From Lachnospiraceae bacterium (lineage in GTDB: Bacteria > Bacillota > Clostridia > Lachnospirales > Lachnospiraceae), in contig JAJQID010000137.1 of assembly GCA_021199405.1 (NCBI GenBank), positions 1 through 10,695 of the forward strand: DNA of 10,695 nt. The letters run 5' to 3'. The first letter of the stretch is position 1. Each line of letters begins with the position of its first letter. The position numbers and the translations under genes are program-made. The notes beneath the pieces are model-generated. The model did not search any database. It saw only the letters and a program-made list of their open reading frames with translations, and had not been told where the DNA came from. This document shows, piece by piece, positions 1 through 6,205 of this stretch.

Positions 1-420
1 GACAATGACTTTGAGACCCTTTCCCATGGTACCGCAGAGGAGCTTCAGTTGATTGATGGGGTGGGAGAGGTGCTGGCGCAGTCCTTTGTCAGTTATTTTG
101 AGGATGAAACCCGCCTTGGGGATGTAAGGGAGCTGCTCTCAGAGCTGAACCTTCAGGAGGAGACTGCTCCTGAAGGAGACAGACTGAAGGGGCTGACGGT
201 AGTGATCACCGGTGACCTTTTCCTTTATGAAAATCGCAGTCAGCTTAAGGCAGCCATTGAGGCGGCAGGAGGAAAGGTGACCGGCAGTGTCTCCGCAAAG
301 ACCAGCGTGCTGATCAATAACAATCCGGCATCCACCTCCAATAAGAACAAAAAGGCCGGGGAGCTGGGTGTCCCTATTATGACGGAAGAGGAATTTGTAC
401 AAGAATATCTCAATGGATGA
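1..420 (+). CDS. ligA: NAD-dependent DNA ligase LigA, C-terminal part (5' end outside window)
   Basis: The frame is open from base 1 and stops at 418-420, giving about 139 C-terminal residues. The first part, including LQLIDGVGEVLAQSF, resembles the last helix-hairpin-helix motif of bacterial LigA. The remainder, from LKGLTVVITGDLF through AAGGKVTGSVSAKTS to LGVPIMTEEEF, is a BRCT domain with the usual GGKV and closing EEF elements. LigA seals nicks at replication and repair using NAD+ and is normally about 650-700 residues, so the adenylation and OB domains lie upstream. The stretch NNNPASTSNKNKKA matches my memory of clostridial LigA. An internal ATG at 49 is not the start, because the LigA-like sequence continues upstream of it. 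metA follows after 24 bp, suggesting cotranscription. Confidence 0.93.
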   Translation, partial: DNDFETLSHGTAEELQLIDGVGEVLAQSFVSYFEDETRLGDVRELLSELNLQEETAPEGDRLKGLTVVITGDLFLYENRSQLKAAIEAAGGKVTGSVSAKTSVLINNNPASTSNKNKKAGELGVPIMTEEEFVQEYLNG

Positions 421-444
421 GAGAGAAGAACGAGGAACAGATAT

Positions 445-1362
445 ATGCCGATCAGAACACAGAATGATTTACCAGCTAAAAGTATTTTGGAAACGGAAAA
501 TATTTTCGTGATGGATGAAAACCGGGCCACAAGCCAGCAGATCCGGCCATTGGAAATCTGCATTTTGAATCTTATGCCGGTGAAGGAGGACACGGAGCTT
601 CAGCTTTTACGCGCACTGTCCAACACTCCTCTGCAGGTGAACGTGACCTTTATGAAGGTCGAAAGCCATATTTCCCAGAATACCTCCGCCAATCATTTGA
701 ATAAATTTTATCAGAATTTCGAACAGCTGAAAAAATTTCGCTATGACGGGATGATTATTACGGGAGCGCCGGTGGAACAGTATGAGTTTGAGGAGGTGGA
801 CTACTGGCCGGAGCTGCGCAGAATCATGGAGTGGACCAAAACCCATGTGACCAGCACTCTGCATATCTGCTGGGGAGCGCAGGCGGCGCTCTATTACCAT
901 TTCGGAATAGAGAAAAAGCTCCTGCCGGAAAAACTGTTCGGGCTTTTCGAGCATAAGGTCTCCAACCGCAAAATTCCGCTGGTGCGGGGGTTTGACGATA
1001 TTTTTCTGGCTCCTCACAGCAGGCATACGTCAGTTTCCTCAGCGGATATTCATGCCTGTAGTGATCTGACGGTGCTTGCCGAGAGCGACAAGGCCGGGGT
1101 TTTTCTGTGCATGACGGCGATGGGAAAGCAGATTTTTGTCATGGGACATCCGGAGTATGACCGTTATACACTTCATAATGAGTATATGCGGGACAAAGCA
1201 AAGGGCCTGAACATTAAACTGCCGGAGAATTACTATCCCAACAACGACTGTGAGCGAAAGCCCAATCTGCAGTGGCGGGCCCACAGCAATGCCCTTTATT
1301 CCAACTGGTTAAATTATTACGTATACCAGGAGACGCCATACGTGCTTCAGGAAAGCCTTTGA
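445..1362 (+). CDS. metA: Homoserine O-acyltransferase MetA, predicted acetyl-CoA type
   Basis: This is a full-length MetA of 305 residues (E. coli MetA has 309), which acylates the hydroxyl of homoserine in the first committed step of methionine synthesis in the cytoplasm. The catalytic residues fall at the family's numbering: Cys142 in HICWGAQ, and His235 and Glu237 in MGHPEYD. Residue 111 in TGAPVEQYEF is Glu. In characterised MetA proteins Glu here favours acetyl-CoA and Gly (as in E. coli) favours succinyl-CoA, so homoserine O-acetyltransferase is predicted despite the usual succinyltransferase annotation. A GAGG-type Shine-Dalgarno lies a few bases before ATG 445. It sits 24 bp after ligA and 21 bp before the M50 gene, with no room for a SAM riboswitch or T-box, so transcription probably comes from upstream. 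Confidence 0.96.
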   Translation: MPIRTQNDLPAKSILETENIFVMDENRATSQQIRPLEICILNLMPVKEDTELQLLRALSNTPLQVNVTFMKVESHISQNTSANHLNKFYQNFEQLKKFRYDGMIITGAPVEQYEFEEVDYWPELRRIMEWTKTHVTSTLHICWGAQAALYYHFGIEKKLLPEKLFGLFEHKVSNRKIPLVRGFDDIFLAPHSRHTSVSSADIHACSDLTVLAESDKAGVFLCMTAMGKQIFVMGHPEYDRYTLHNEYMRDKAKGLNIKLPENYYPNNDCERKPNLQWRAHSNALYSNWLNYYVYQETPYVLQESL

Positions 1363-1383
1363 AAAAGGAAATGGAAAATAACC

Positions 1384-2064
1384 ATGCTCAGTTATTATAT
1401 TTCACAGATACAGTCCATGTTATACGCAGCTCCGGCAGTGCTGGCAGCAATCATATTTCATGAATGTGCTCATGGCTGGGTGTCAGACAGGCTTGGAGAT
1501 CCGACGCCCAGGCGGGCGGGCAGACTGACCCTGAATCCGCTGAAGCATCTGGATCTGGCGGGAACGCTGTGCCTTTTGTTTTTTCATATGGGCTGGGCAA
1601 AACCGGTGCCGATCAATTCCAGGTATTACAAAAATCCAAGGAGCGGCATCATCCTGGTTTCTCTGGCCGGCCCCTTTGCAAACTTTATCCTGGCTTTTCT
1701 GTCACTTTTGTTATACGGACTGCTTGCTTTATATGCGCCGACAGCTTCCTCCTTCTGGGGGACGTTGGAAATCATCGTCTATTACGGTGCCGTGGTCAAT
1801 GTGGGACTTGGCGTTTTCAATCTGATTCCCTTCCCTCCGCTGGATGGTTCCCATGTCCTGGAGGAATTCATTCCTGCTGTGGCTGCTTTTTACAGTCATT
1901 TCCAGTCCTATGGGAGTCTGATCCTGCTTCTTCTGCTTGCCTCAGGGGTGCTGAGCCGCCCTCTGTCCTATCTGGACAACGCTGTTCTGAATGGCCTGTG
2001 GAGGATCGTTTACCAGATTTTGATTCGTTTGCCGGTCATGGTATCGGAAGGGGCTGTGGTTTGA
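1384..2064 (+). CDS. Site-2 protease family (M50) membrane metalloprotease
   Basis: The 226-residue protein is a compact M50 intramembrane zinc protease without a PDZ domain. The zinc-binding HExxH motif is H26-E27-C-A-H30 at the end of the first membrane segment. The second conserved motif, FNLIPFPPLDG, supplies the third zinc ligand Asp154. LNPLKHLDLAGT and GWAKPVPIN are typical of this small clade. Hydrophobic segments are seen near residues 8-26, 56-70, 88-118, 126-150 and 176-190. Such enzymes cut substrates within the membrane, but the substrate of this clade is generally unknown. A purine-rich Shine-Dalgarno (GGAAA, 6 nt before the ATG) supports the start. It is the last gene of the ligA-metA set; the next gene is convergent 51 bp on, with no clear terminator between them. 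Confidence 0.92.
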   Translation: MLSYYISQIQSMLYAAPAVLAAIIFHECAHGWVSDRLGDPTPRRAGRLTLNPLKHLDLAGTLCLLFFHMGWAKPVPINSRYYKNPRSGIILVSLAGPFANFILAFLSLLLYGLLALYAPTASSFWGTLEIIVYYGAVVNVGLGVFNLIPFPPLDGSHVLEEFIPAVAAFYSHFQSYGSLILLLLLASGVLSRPLSYLDNAVLNGLWRIVYQILIRLPVMVSEGAVV

Positions 2065-2115
2065 CGTTATCCGGAGAAGAGACTGTGAGAAGGGAAAACA
2101 TCGTAAGCCAGGGTC

Positions 2116-3198
2116 CTATTCCAGCCGCAGATCTCCATCCTTTATCCAGCCTGCTTTCCGGAAAATGGCGCCGAACAGAAGGCTCAGAACAGCGGGCAGG
2201 ATAAAACAGATCAGGACCATTCCCAGCCAGTCCATGGCTGTGATGGCGCTTTTGGCGCCTTTCGCGATGTCGTTTACCCAGCCGGTGTAGACACCGATTT
2301 GTCCTACCAGGCCGCAGGTTCCCATGCCGGAGGAGATTGCCGGACCGTTCATTTCAAAATGAAAGATGCAGGTGGCGATGGGACCGGTGATGGCTGAGGC
2401 CAGAATGGGTGGGAGCCAGATGCGTGGATTTCTGATAATATTGCCCATCTGCAGCATGCTGGTGCCAAGCCCCTGGGAAACCAGACCGCCCCATTTGTTT
2501 TCTTTGAAGCTCATAACAGCAAACCCCACCATCTGGGCGCAGCAGCCCGCGACTGCGGCGCCTCCTGCCAGGCCGGTCAGCCCAAGGGCGCTGCAGATGG
2601 CAGCGCTGGAGATGGGAAGCGTCAGGGCAATTCCCACAATTACGGAGACCAGAATTCCCATAAAGAAGGGCTTCAACTCTGTGGCCCACATAATCAGGCT
2701 TCCCACGCTGCTGGCAGCGGAGCCGATGGCCGGCGCCCACCACAGGGAGAGACCGATTCCGACGGCGATCGTGACAAAGGGAGTCACAAGAATGTCAATT
2801 TTTGTCTCTTTGGAAACCAGCTTTCCGAATTCGCTGGCAAATATGGATATAATAAAAACCGCCAGCGGTCCTCCTGCGCCGCCCAGCTCGTTTGCCGCTG
2901 CCCCTACGGTGACCAGGGAAAACAGAACCAGCTGCGGTGCCTGCAGAGCGTATCCGATGGAGATGGCCATGGCCGCACCTACCACATAGGTGCTCTTCGC
3001 GTAATTACCAATGGTGGTGAGAAATTCAACCCCCAGCTGCGTTCCGGCTGTGGAGACGATGGTTCCGATCAGCAGGGAGGCAAATAAGCCCTGCGCCATC
3101 GCGCCCATGGCGTCGATTCCGTACCGTTTTCCGGAAAAAATGATATTTTTTTTGGCAAGGAATTTTGCAAATTTTCCTTTTTCTTTTGTTCTTTTCAT
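2116..3198 (-). CDS. PfoR-like PTS_EIIC_2 family integral membrane protein
   Basis: This 360-residue polytopic protein has about nine or ten hydrophobic segments. Its N-terminal stretch, with AKKNIIFSGKRYGIDAMG followed by AMAQGLFASLLIGTI, is characteristic of the PTS_EIIC_2 (Pfam PF13303) family, which includes Clostridium perfringens PfoR, a membrane protein linked to perfringolysin O expression. Such proteins are usually annotated as PTS sugar transporter subunit IIC. No EIIA or EIIB gene and no sugar metabolism gene is nearby, so PTS transport is unproven and the substrate is unknown. The frame could begin at a TTG at 3213, but the Shine-Dalgarno GGGGGAA (3205-3211) lies 6 nt before the ATG at 3198, which I take as the start. 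A promoter appears to overlap the palindromic repeat just upstream. Confidence 0.88.
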   Translation of the reverse strand: MKRTKEKGKFAKFLAKKNIIFSGKRYGIDAMGAMAQGLFASLLIGTIVSTAGTQLGVEFLTTIGNYAKSTYVVGAAMAISIGYALQAPQLVLFSLVTVGAAANELGGAGGPLAVFIISIFASEFGKLVSKETKIDILVTPFVTIAVGIGLSLWWAPAIGSAASSVGSLIMWATELKPFFMGILVSVIVGIALTLPISSAAICSALGLTGLAGGAAVAGCCAQMVGFAVMSFKENKWGGLVSQGLGTSMLQMGNIIRNPRIWLPPILASAITGPIATCIFHFEMNGPAISSGMGTCGLVGQIGVYTGWVNDIAKGAKSAITAMDWLGMVLICFILPAVLSLLFGAIFRKAGWIKDGDLRLE

Positions 3199-3231
3199 AT
3201 AGAGTTCCCCCAAAGCTTCTGAATATTTTCA

Positions 3232-3259
3232 TTTATAAACTAGTGTAGCGTTTCGTAAA
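3232..3259 (-). promoter_or_regulatory. Candidate promoter of the PfoR-like gene, -35 inside the palindromic element
   Basis: On the minus strand, TTTACG (3254-3259) and TATAAA (3232-3237) are separated by 16 bp and resemble a housekeeping promoter. Transcription would begin near 3225, leaving a leader of about 27 nt with the strong Shine-Dalgarno. The -35 box lies inside the left arm of the 167-bp palindrome, while the -10 box spans or adjoins its edge. This is a pattern match only. Confidence 0.4.
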
Positions 3260-3405
3260 TAACTGGACATTTTGCGAAGGATATTTTTCCGAGAGTGCAG
3301 GTCAAAAAACGTAGGCGTAGCGGGCTACGCTGAGGATTTTTGACCTGTGCTATCGGGAAAATAGACCAGCAAAATGGCTAGTTATTTCGAAAACGCTGCA
3401 CTAGT
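3239..3405. repeat. 167-bp imperfect palindrome (long intergenic inverted repeat, MITE-like or REP-like)
   Basis: The left arm (3239-3321) and the reverse complement of the right arm (3324-3405) align over about 82 bp, with roughly three quarters identity by eye and only GG between them. Both ends are ACTAGTG followed by (T/C)AGCG. The best-conserved blocks are the outer AGCG...AAATAACT, the ATTTTGC block, CAGGTCAAAAA, and the inner GCGTAGC/GCTACGC. Similarity extends slightly outward (TATAA-ACTAGT against TATAATACTAGT). There is no ORF, so the element could be a non-autonomous mobile element or an intergenic palindromic repeat. Transcribed from either strand it would form one long hairpin. 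I see no clear target-site duplication. Whether it is repeated elsewhere in the genome cannot be seen from this window. Confidence 0.9.
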
Positions 3406-3447
3406 ATTATACGTTTTCCGTACGCTGATGTCAAAGAAAATTACATT

Positions 3448-3486
3448 CTTATTCAGCTCTTATTCAGACTGTTCTGTGTTTATATT
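3448..3486 (+). promoter_or_regulatory. Paired 9-bp direct repeats at 11-bp spacing with a -10 box
   Basis: CTTATTCAG occurs at 3448-3456 and again at 3459-3467, so the start-to-start distance is 11 bp, one helical turn. A TATATT box (3481-3486) follows. The second copy occupies the place where a -35 would be, and no good -35 is present. This is the usual layout for activation by an OmpR/PhoB-type response regulator. Transcription would run toward the 95-residue gene at 3617. No regulator gene is in the window. Confidence 0.45.
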
Positions 3487-3505
3487 TATGGCCGCTTCTG
3501 CTGAT

Positions 3506-3539
3506 CTGTTTTAAGCTGGCTTTGAACAGTAATATTTTT
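3506..3539 (+). terminator. Possible attenuator or short-transcript terminator
   Basis: CTGTTT (3506-3511) pairs with GAACAG (3524-3529, ending in a G-U pair), and AAG (3513-3515) pairs with CTT (3520-3522) across one T-T mismatch, leaving a four-base CTGG loop. TAATATTTTT follows directly. The stem is AT-rich and modest, so termination may be partial. It lies between the direct-repeat promoter and the promoter at 3554-3582, so it could end a short transcript from the former. Confidence 0.35.
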
Positions 3540-3553
3540 GTGCATATTTCATG

Positions 3554-3582
3554 TTTACGTTTTTTTCTCTTTATGATACATT
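3554..3582 (+). promoter_or_regulatory. Extended -10 promoter of the 95-residue gene
   Basis: TTTACG (3554-3559) and TACATT (3577-3582) are 17 bp apart, and the -10 is preceded by TGA at 3574-3576, the extended -10 pattern. The expected start near 3589 leaves a leader of about 28 nt containing the AGGGGGA Shine-Dalgarno (3604-3610), 6 nt before ATG 3617. This fits the gene better than the TACAAT at 3595-3600, which would begin transcription inside the Shine-Dalgarno. Confidence 0.55.
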
Positions 3583-3616
3583 AGATAAAGCTGATACAAT
3601 ATAAGGGGGATAAAAG

Positions 3617-3904
3617 ATGCAGACAACACTATATGCAGTGGAGACAATTGACCAGGCGGGGGATCTCTCGGAGCCGACGACAAAGGAGCATGAAATTGTA
3701 GTGGAGATCCCGGAAGCCTTTCATCCAACCATTGTGCATGACCGCATCCAGGTGGAGTATGACGAGGGCTGTTTCCCACTGGACGAGCTTCTGGTCATCA
3801 GGGGAGGGTTTCCTGCGCTGGCGCTGTGGGACAGGGATACCTATAAGGAGATCGATTATCCGCTGCATATTGTGAGCGACCGGGTTGTGCGGAAGGCGGG
3901 ATAA
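3617..3904 (+). CDS. Hypothetical 95-residue protein
   Basis: I do not recognise this protein. It has 95 residues, many acidic, no signal peptide and no membrane segment, so it is probably cytoplasmic. Alternating charged and hydrophobic stretches (HEIVVEIPEAF, HDRIQVEYDE, DELLVIRGGFPALALWD) suggest a beta-rich fold. There is a single cysteine (Cys52 in DEGCFPLDE), so a cysteine metal cluster is unlikely. Coding is supported by a near-ideal Shine-Dalgarno AGGGGGA 6 nt before the ATG, a promoter at 3554-3582 and a strong terminator starting about 50 bp after the stop. It is monocistronic, between the palindrome-containing gap and convergent rfbD. No function is proposed. Confidence 0.75.
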   Translation: MQTTLYAVETIDQAGDLSEPTTKEHEIVVEIPEAFHPTIVHDRIQVEYDEGCFPLDELLVIRGGFPALALWDRDTYKEIDYPLHIVSDRVVRKAG

Positions 3905-3954
3905 AGAGGAAGCTTTTATTTGTTACCAATGTAATGGGATAGTTCCAAATAAAT

Positions 3955-4004
3955 AAAAAAATTGCCGCCTGTATGATTGATATCATACAGGCGGCAATTT
4001 TTTT
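3955..4004. terminator. Strong bidirectional intrinsic terminator
   Basis: A perfect 17-bp stem (3961-3977 with 3982-3998) encloses a four-base TGAT loop, and a run of six A-T pairs extends it to 23 bp (3955-3977 with 3982-4004). The A run on one side and the T run on the other give a U tract in both directions. It ends the 95-residue gene on the plus strand and rfbD on the minus strand; the rfbD stop codon lies 2 bp away. Confidence 0.95.
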
Positions 4005-4006
4005 GC

Positions 4007-4948
4007 TTAAAATTCATACGCCTGCAGAAATCTCTGCAGCGCATCCTTCCAGTCCGGAAGGGGTGTAAAGCCGTTTTCAGTCAGCTTGCTCCTATCCAGC
4101 CGGCTGTTGAAGGGCCGGGCGGCTTTGGAAGCGCCGTATTCCGCAGTGGTGACGGGCCAAACCTTTACCTTGTCGGGGCTGTATTCCTCATGTCCCATCT
4201 GGTAAGCCTGACGGAAAATCTCCACGGTAAAATCGTACCAGCTGATGTAGTCGCCTTCATTGGTGGCGTGATAGTAGCCGTATTTTTCTGTCTCGGCCAT
4301 ATCCACCAGAAGCCTTGCCAGATCCAGGGTGTAGGTGGGGGTGCCGATCTGGTCGCTGACCACCCGCAGGGTATCATGGGTTTTGCCCAGATTGAGCATG
4401 GTTTTGATGAAGTTTTTGCCGTTCAGGCCAAAGACCCAGGCGATACGTACAATAAAATACTTTTCCAGAGTGGAGGAGACCGCCAGTTCGCCCCCAAGTT
4501 TGGTAGAGCCGTATACGTTTAATGGCGCGTAATCCCTGCAGTCCGGCTTCCAGGGGGTGGCACCCTGACCGTCAAAGACATAGTCGGTGCTGATCTGGAT
4601 CATTTTGCAGTCCAGCTCTTTACAGATTTCAGCGATATATTTTGGCCCGTTGGCATTGATATCCTGAACCTTTTGCTGCTTATCCTCATCCTCCGCCAGA
4701 TCCACAGCGGTCCAGGCTGCACAGTGGATTACTATGTCGGGGGCAATGCCGCGGATTGTGGAAAATACCTTTTCCCTGTCTGTGATGTCCAGGGCAACGT
4801 AGGGCATGGAGGTGACGGCGGTGCCGTCCTGGATGCCGCTGTATGCCGGAGCGATGTCGCTGCCCACCCCCTCATAGCCCCGTTTTGCCAGCTCATTCAT
4901 GACGTCGTGACCCAGCTGGCCGCCCACGCCTGTGACAAATGCTTTCAT
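4007..4948 (-). CDS. rfbD: dTDP-4-dehydrorhamnose reductase RfbD
   Basis: This 313-residue short-chain dehydrogenase/reductase catalyses the last step of dTDP-L-rhamnose synthesis, the NAD(P)H reduction of dTDP-4-dehydro-L-rhamnose. The N-terminal nucleotide-binding motif is TGVGGQLG (residues 6-13). IHCAAWTAVDLAE, ISTDYVFDG (residues 119-127) and the catalytic pair Tyr146/Lys150 in YGSTK are typical of RfbD, and the length is normal. The frame extends to an ATG at 4960, but GGAGA (minus strand of 4954-4958) lies 5 nt before the ATG at 4948, which fits as the start and aligns with the family N-terminus. It follows rfbB by 83 bp. rfbA and rfbC are not in the window, so the pathway genes are split. 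Confidence 0.96.
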   Translation of the reverse strand: MKAFVTGVGGQLGHDVMNELAKRGYEGVGSDIAPAYSGIQDGTAVTSMPYVALDITDREKVFSTIRGIAPDIVIHCAAWTAVDLAEDEDKQQKVQDINANGPKYIAEICKELDCKMIQISTDYVFDGQGATPWKPDCRDYAPLNVYGSTKLGGELAVSSTLEKYFIVRIAWVFGLNGKNFIKTMLNLGKTHDTLRVVSDQIGTPTYTLDLARLLVDMAETEKYGYYHATNEGDYISWYDFTVEIFRQAYQMGHEEYSPDKVKVWPVTTAEYGASKAARPFNSRLDRSKLTENGFTPLPDWKDALQRFLQAYEF

Positions 4949-4962
4949 GTTTATCTCCATTT

Positions 4963-5016
4963 CTGCCGCTTTTTCATTGGCGGCAGGAACCGTTGTATCA
5001 AAGCCGGAGATCCGGC
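4963..5016 (-). other. Two small hairpins between rfbB and rfbD
   Basis: CTGCCGC (4963-4969) pairs perfectly with GCGGCAG (4980-4986) across a 10-nt loop, ending 4 nt before the rfbD Shine-Dalgarno. A second hairpin pairs GCCGG (5003-5007) with CCGGC (5012-5016) across AGAT. Neither is followed by a U tract, so they are not terminators. They may stabilise or process the mRNA, or tune rfbD translation; this is inference. Confidence 0.4.
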
Positions 5017-5031
5017 AATGGACATTCCTTT

Positions 5032-6051
5032 TTACCGGTTCCCGTACATCTTCTCATAGTAGTTCTGATATTCTCCGGAAATAATGGTTTCCCACCATTC
5101 CCTGTTGTCCAGATACCACTGAATTGTCTTTTTGATGCCGTCGGCAAATCTGGTTTCCGGCAGCCACCCCAGCTCATTGTGAATTTTGGTGGGATCAATG
5201 GCATAGCGCATATCGTGGCCCTTGCGGTCGGTAACGTGGGTGATCAGGCTTTCTGGTTTGTTTAATTCCTTGCAGATCAGCTTTACAATGTCGATATTGC
5301 GCATCTCATTATGGCCGCCGATGTTGTAGATTTCACCCACGCGGCCCTTATGGATAATCAGGTCGATGGCCTTGCAGTGATCCTCCACATACAGCCAGTC
5401 GCGCACATTCAGGCCTTCGCCATAGACCGGCAGAGGCTTGTCATTCAGGGCATTGGCGATCATCAGCGGAATCAGCTTCTCCGGAAAATGGTAAGGACCA
5501 TAGTTGTTGGAGCAGCGGCTGATGGTCACAGGCAGGCCGTAGGTCCTGTGGTATGCCAGCACCAGCAGATCGGCGCTTGCCTTGGAAGCAGAATAGGGAC
5601 TGCTGGTATGGATGGGGGTCTCTTCAGTGAAGAATAAATCCGGCCGGTCTAAGGGCAGGTCGCCGTAAACCTCATCTGTGGAAACCTGATGATAACGGGT
5701 AATACCGTACTTGCGGCAGGCGTCCATAAGTACCGCCGTGCCCTTGATATTTGTGTCCAGAAAAACTTCCGGATTTTCGATGGAGCGGTCCACATGGCTT
5801 TCCGCGGCAAAATTGACCACAATATCAGGGTGCTCCTCCTCAAAAAGCTGATAGACGGCGGCTCTGTCGGTGATGCTTTCCTTCACAAAGCGGAAATTGG
5901 GGTTGTCCATGACAGGGGCCAGAGTGGAGAGATTGCCGGCATAGGTCAGGCAGTCCAGACAGATGATGCGGTAGTCCGGATATTTGTTCAGCATGTGGAA
6001 AACAAAGTTGCTGCCGATGAAGCCGGCGCCTCCGGTAACGATAATGTTCAT
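5032..6051 (-). CDS. rfbB: dTDP-glucose 4,6-dehydratase RfbB
   Basis: This 339-residue extended short-chain dehydrogenase converts dTDP-glucose to dTDP-4-dehydro-6-deoxyglucose, the second step of dTDP-L-rhamnose synthesis, with tightly bound NAD+. The sequence shows the GGAGFIG Rossmann motif (residues 7-13), NFAAESHVDRSI (80-91), the active-site triplet Thr125-Asp126-Glu127 in VSTDEVYG, and Tyr153/Lys157 in YSASK. SRCSNNYGPYHFPEKLIP and NVRDWLYVEDH are hallmarks of RfbB. Length is normal. A Shine-Dalgarno (AAGGA) lies about 10 nt before ATG 6051. It is the first gene of an rfbB-rfbD unit with its own promoter about 110 bp upstream. Confidence 0.97.
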   Translation of the reverse strand: MNIIVTGGAGFIGSNFVFHMLNKYPDYRIICLDCLTYAGNLSTLAPVMDNPNFRFVKESITDRAAVYQLFEEEHPDIVVNFAAESHVDRSIENPEVFLDTNIKGTAVLMDACRKYGITRYHQVSTDEVYGDLPLDRPDLFFTEETPIHTSSPYSASKASADLLVLAYHRTYGLPVTISRCSNNYGPYHFPEKLIPLMIANALNDKPLPVYGEGLNVRDWLYVEDHCKAIDLIIHKGRVGEIYNIGGHNEMRNIDIVKLICKELNKPESLITHVTDRKGHDMRYAIDPTKIHNELGWLPETRFADGIKKTIQWYLDNREWWETIISGEYQNYYEKMYGNR

Positions 6052-6076
6052 GACAGGATAATCCTTTCTTCTTTTT

Positions 6077-6120
6077 AAAATATAAAATGATCATGAAAAG
6101 CGGGGCGCTGTGAAATGATC
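6077..6120 (-). terminator. Hairpin with U-rich tail in the rfbB leader (attenuator or tyrA terminator)
   Basis: GATCAT (6089-6094) pairs with ATGATC (6115-6120), and inside it AGCG (6099-6102) pairs with CGCT (6106-6109), with a small internal loop and a three-base hairpin loop. Reading the minus strand, the hairpin is followed by ATTTTATATTTT. It lies downstream of the predicted rfbB promoter and before its Shine-Dalgarno, so it could attenuate rfbB. It could also stop readthrough from tyrA, which has no convincing terminator of its own. Confidence 0.35.
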
Positions 6121-6162
6121 TGTTATCTGCAAGCGCGGGTTCATGACATTTGCCTTCAAGAG

Positions 6163-6192
6163 TTTATAAAATAAATGTTATGAGCATGTAAA
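6163..6192 (-). promoter_or_regulatory. Promoter of rfbB-rfbD
   Basis: On the minus strand TTTACA (6187-6192) and TATAAA (6163-6168), each matching the housekeeping consensus at five of six bases, are separated by 18 bp. Transcription would begin near 6156, leaving a leader of about 105 nt that includes the hairpin at 6089-6120. Confidence 0.55.
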
Positions 6193-6205
6193 CAAAATCT
6201 GAATT

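Noticed and set aside
1464..2204. A 246-codon plus-strand open frame overlapping the M50 gene
   Set aside because: It is out of frame with the M50 protease, whose HExxH and PPLDG motifs and Shine-Dalgarno are clear; the alternative translation is rich in Cys, Ser, Gly and Trp with no family likeness.
3199..3213. TTG start at 3213 for the PfoR-like protein
   Set aside because: That codon overlaps the Shine-Dalgarno GGGGGAA, which is properly spaced for ATG 3198.
3595..3600. TACAAT as a -10 box for the 95-residue gene
   Set aside because: It would start transcription inside the Shine-Dalgarno (3604-3610), leaving no usable ribosome-binding site; the TTTACG/TACATT pair at 3554-3582 fits better.
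4673..6078. Several plus-strand open frames of 108-129 codons across rfbD and rfbB
   Set aside because: They are antisense shadows of well-supported genes with catalytic motifs, and they lack ribosome-binding sites.
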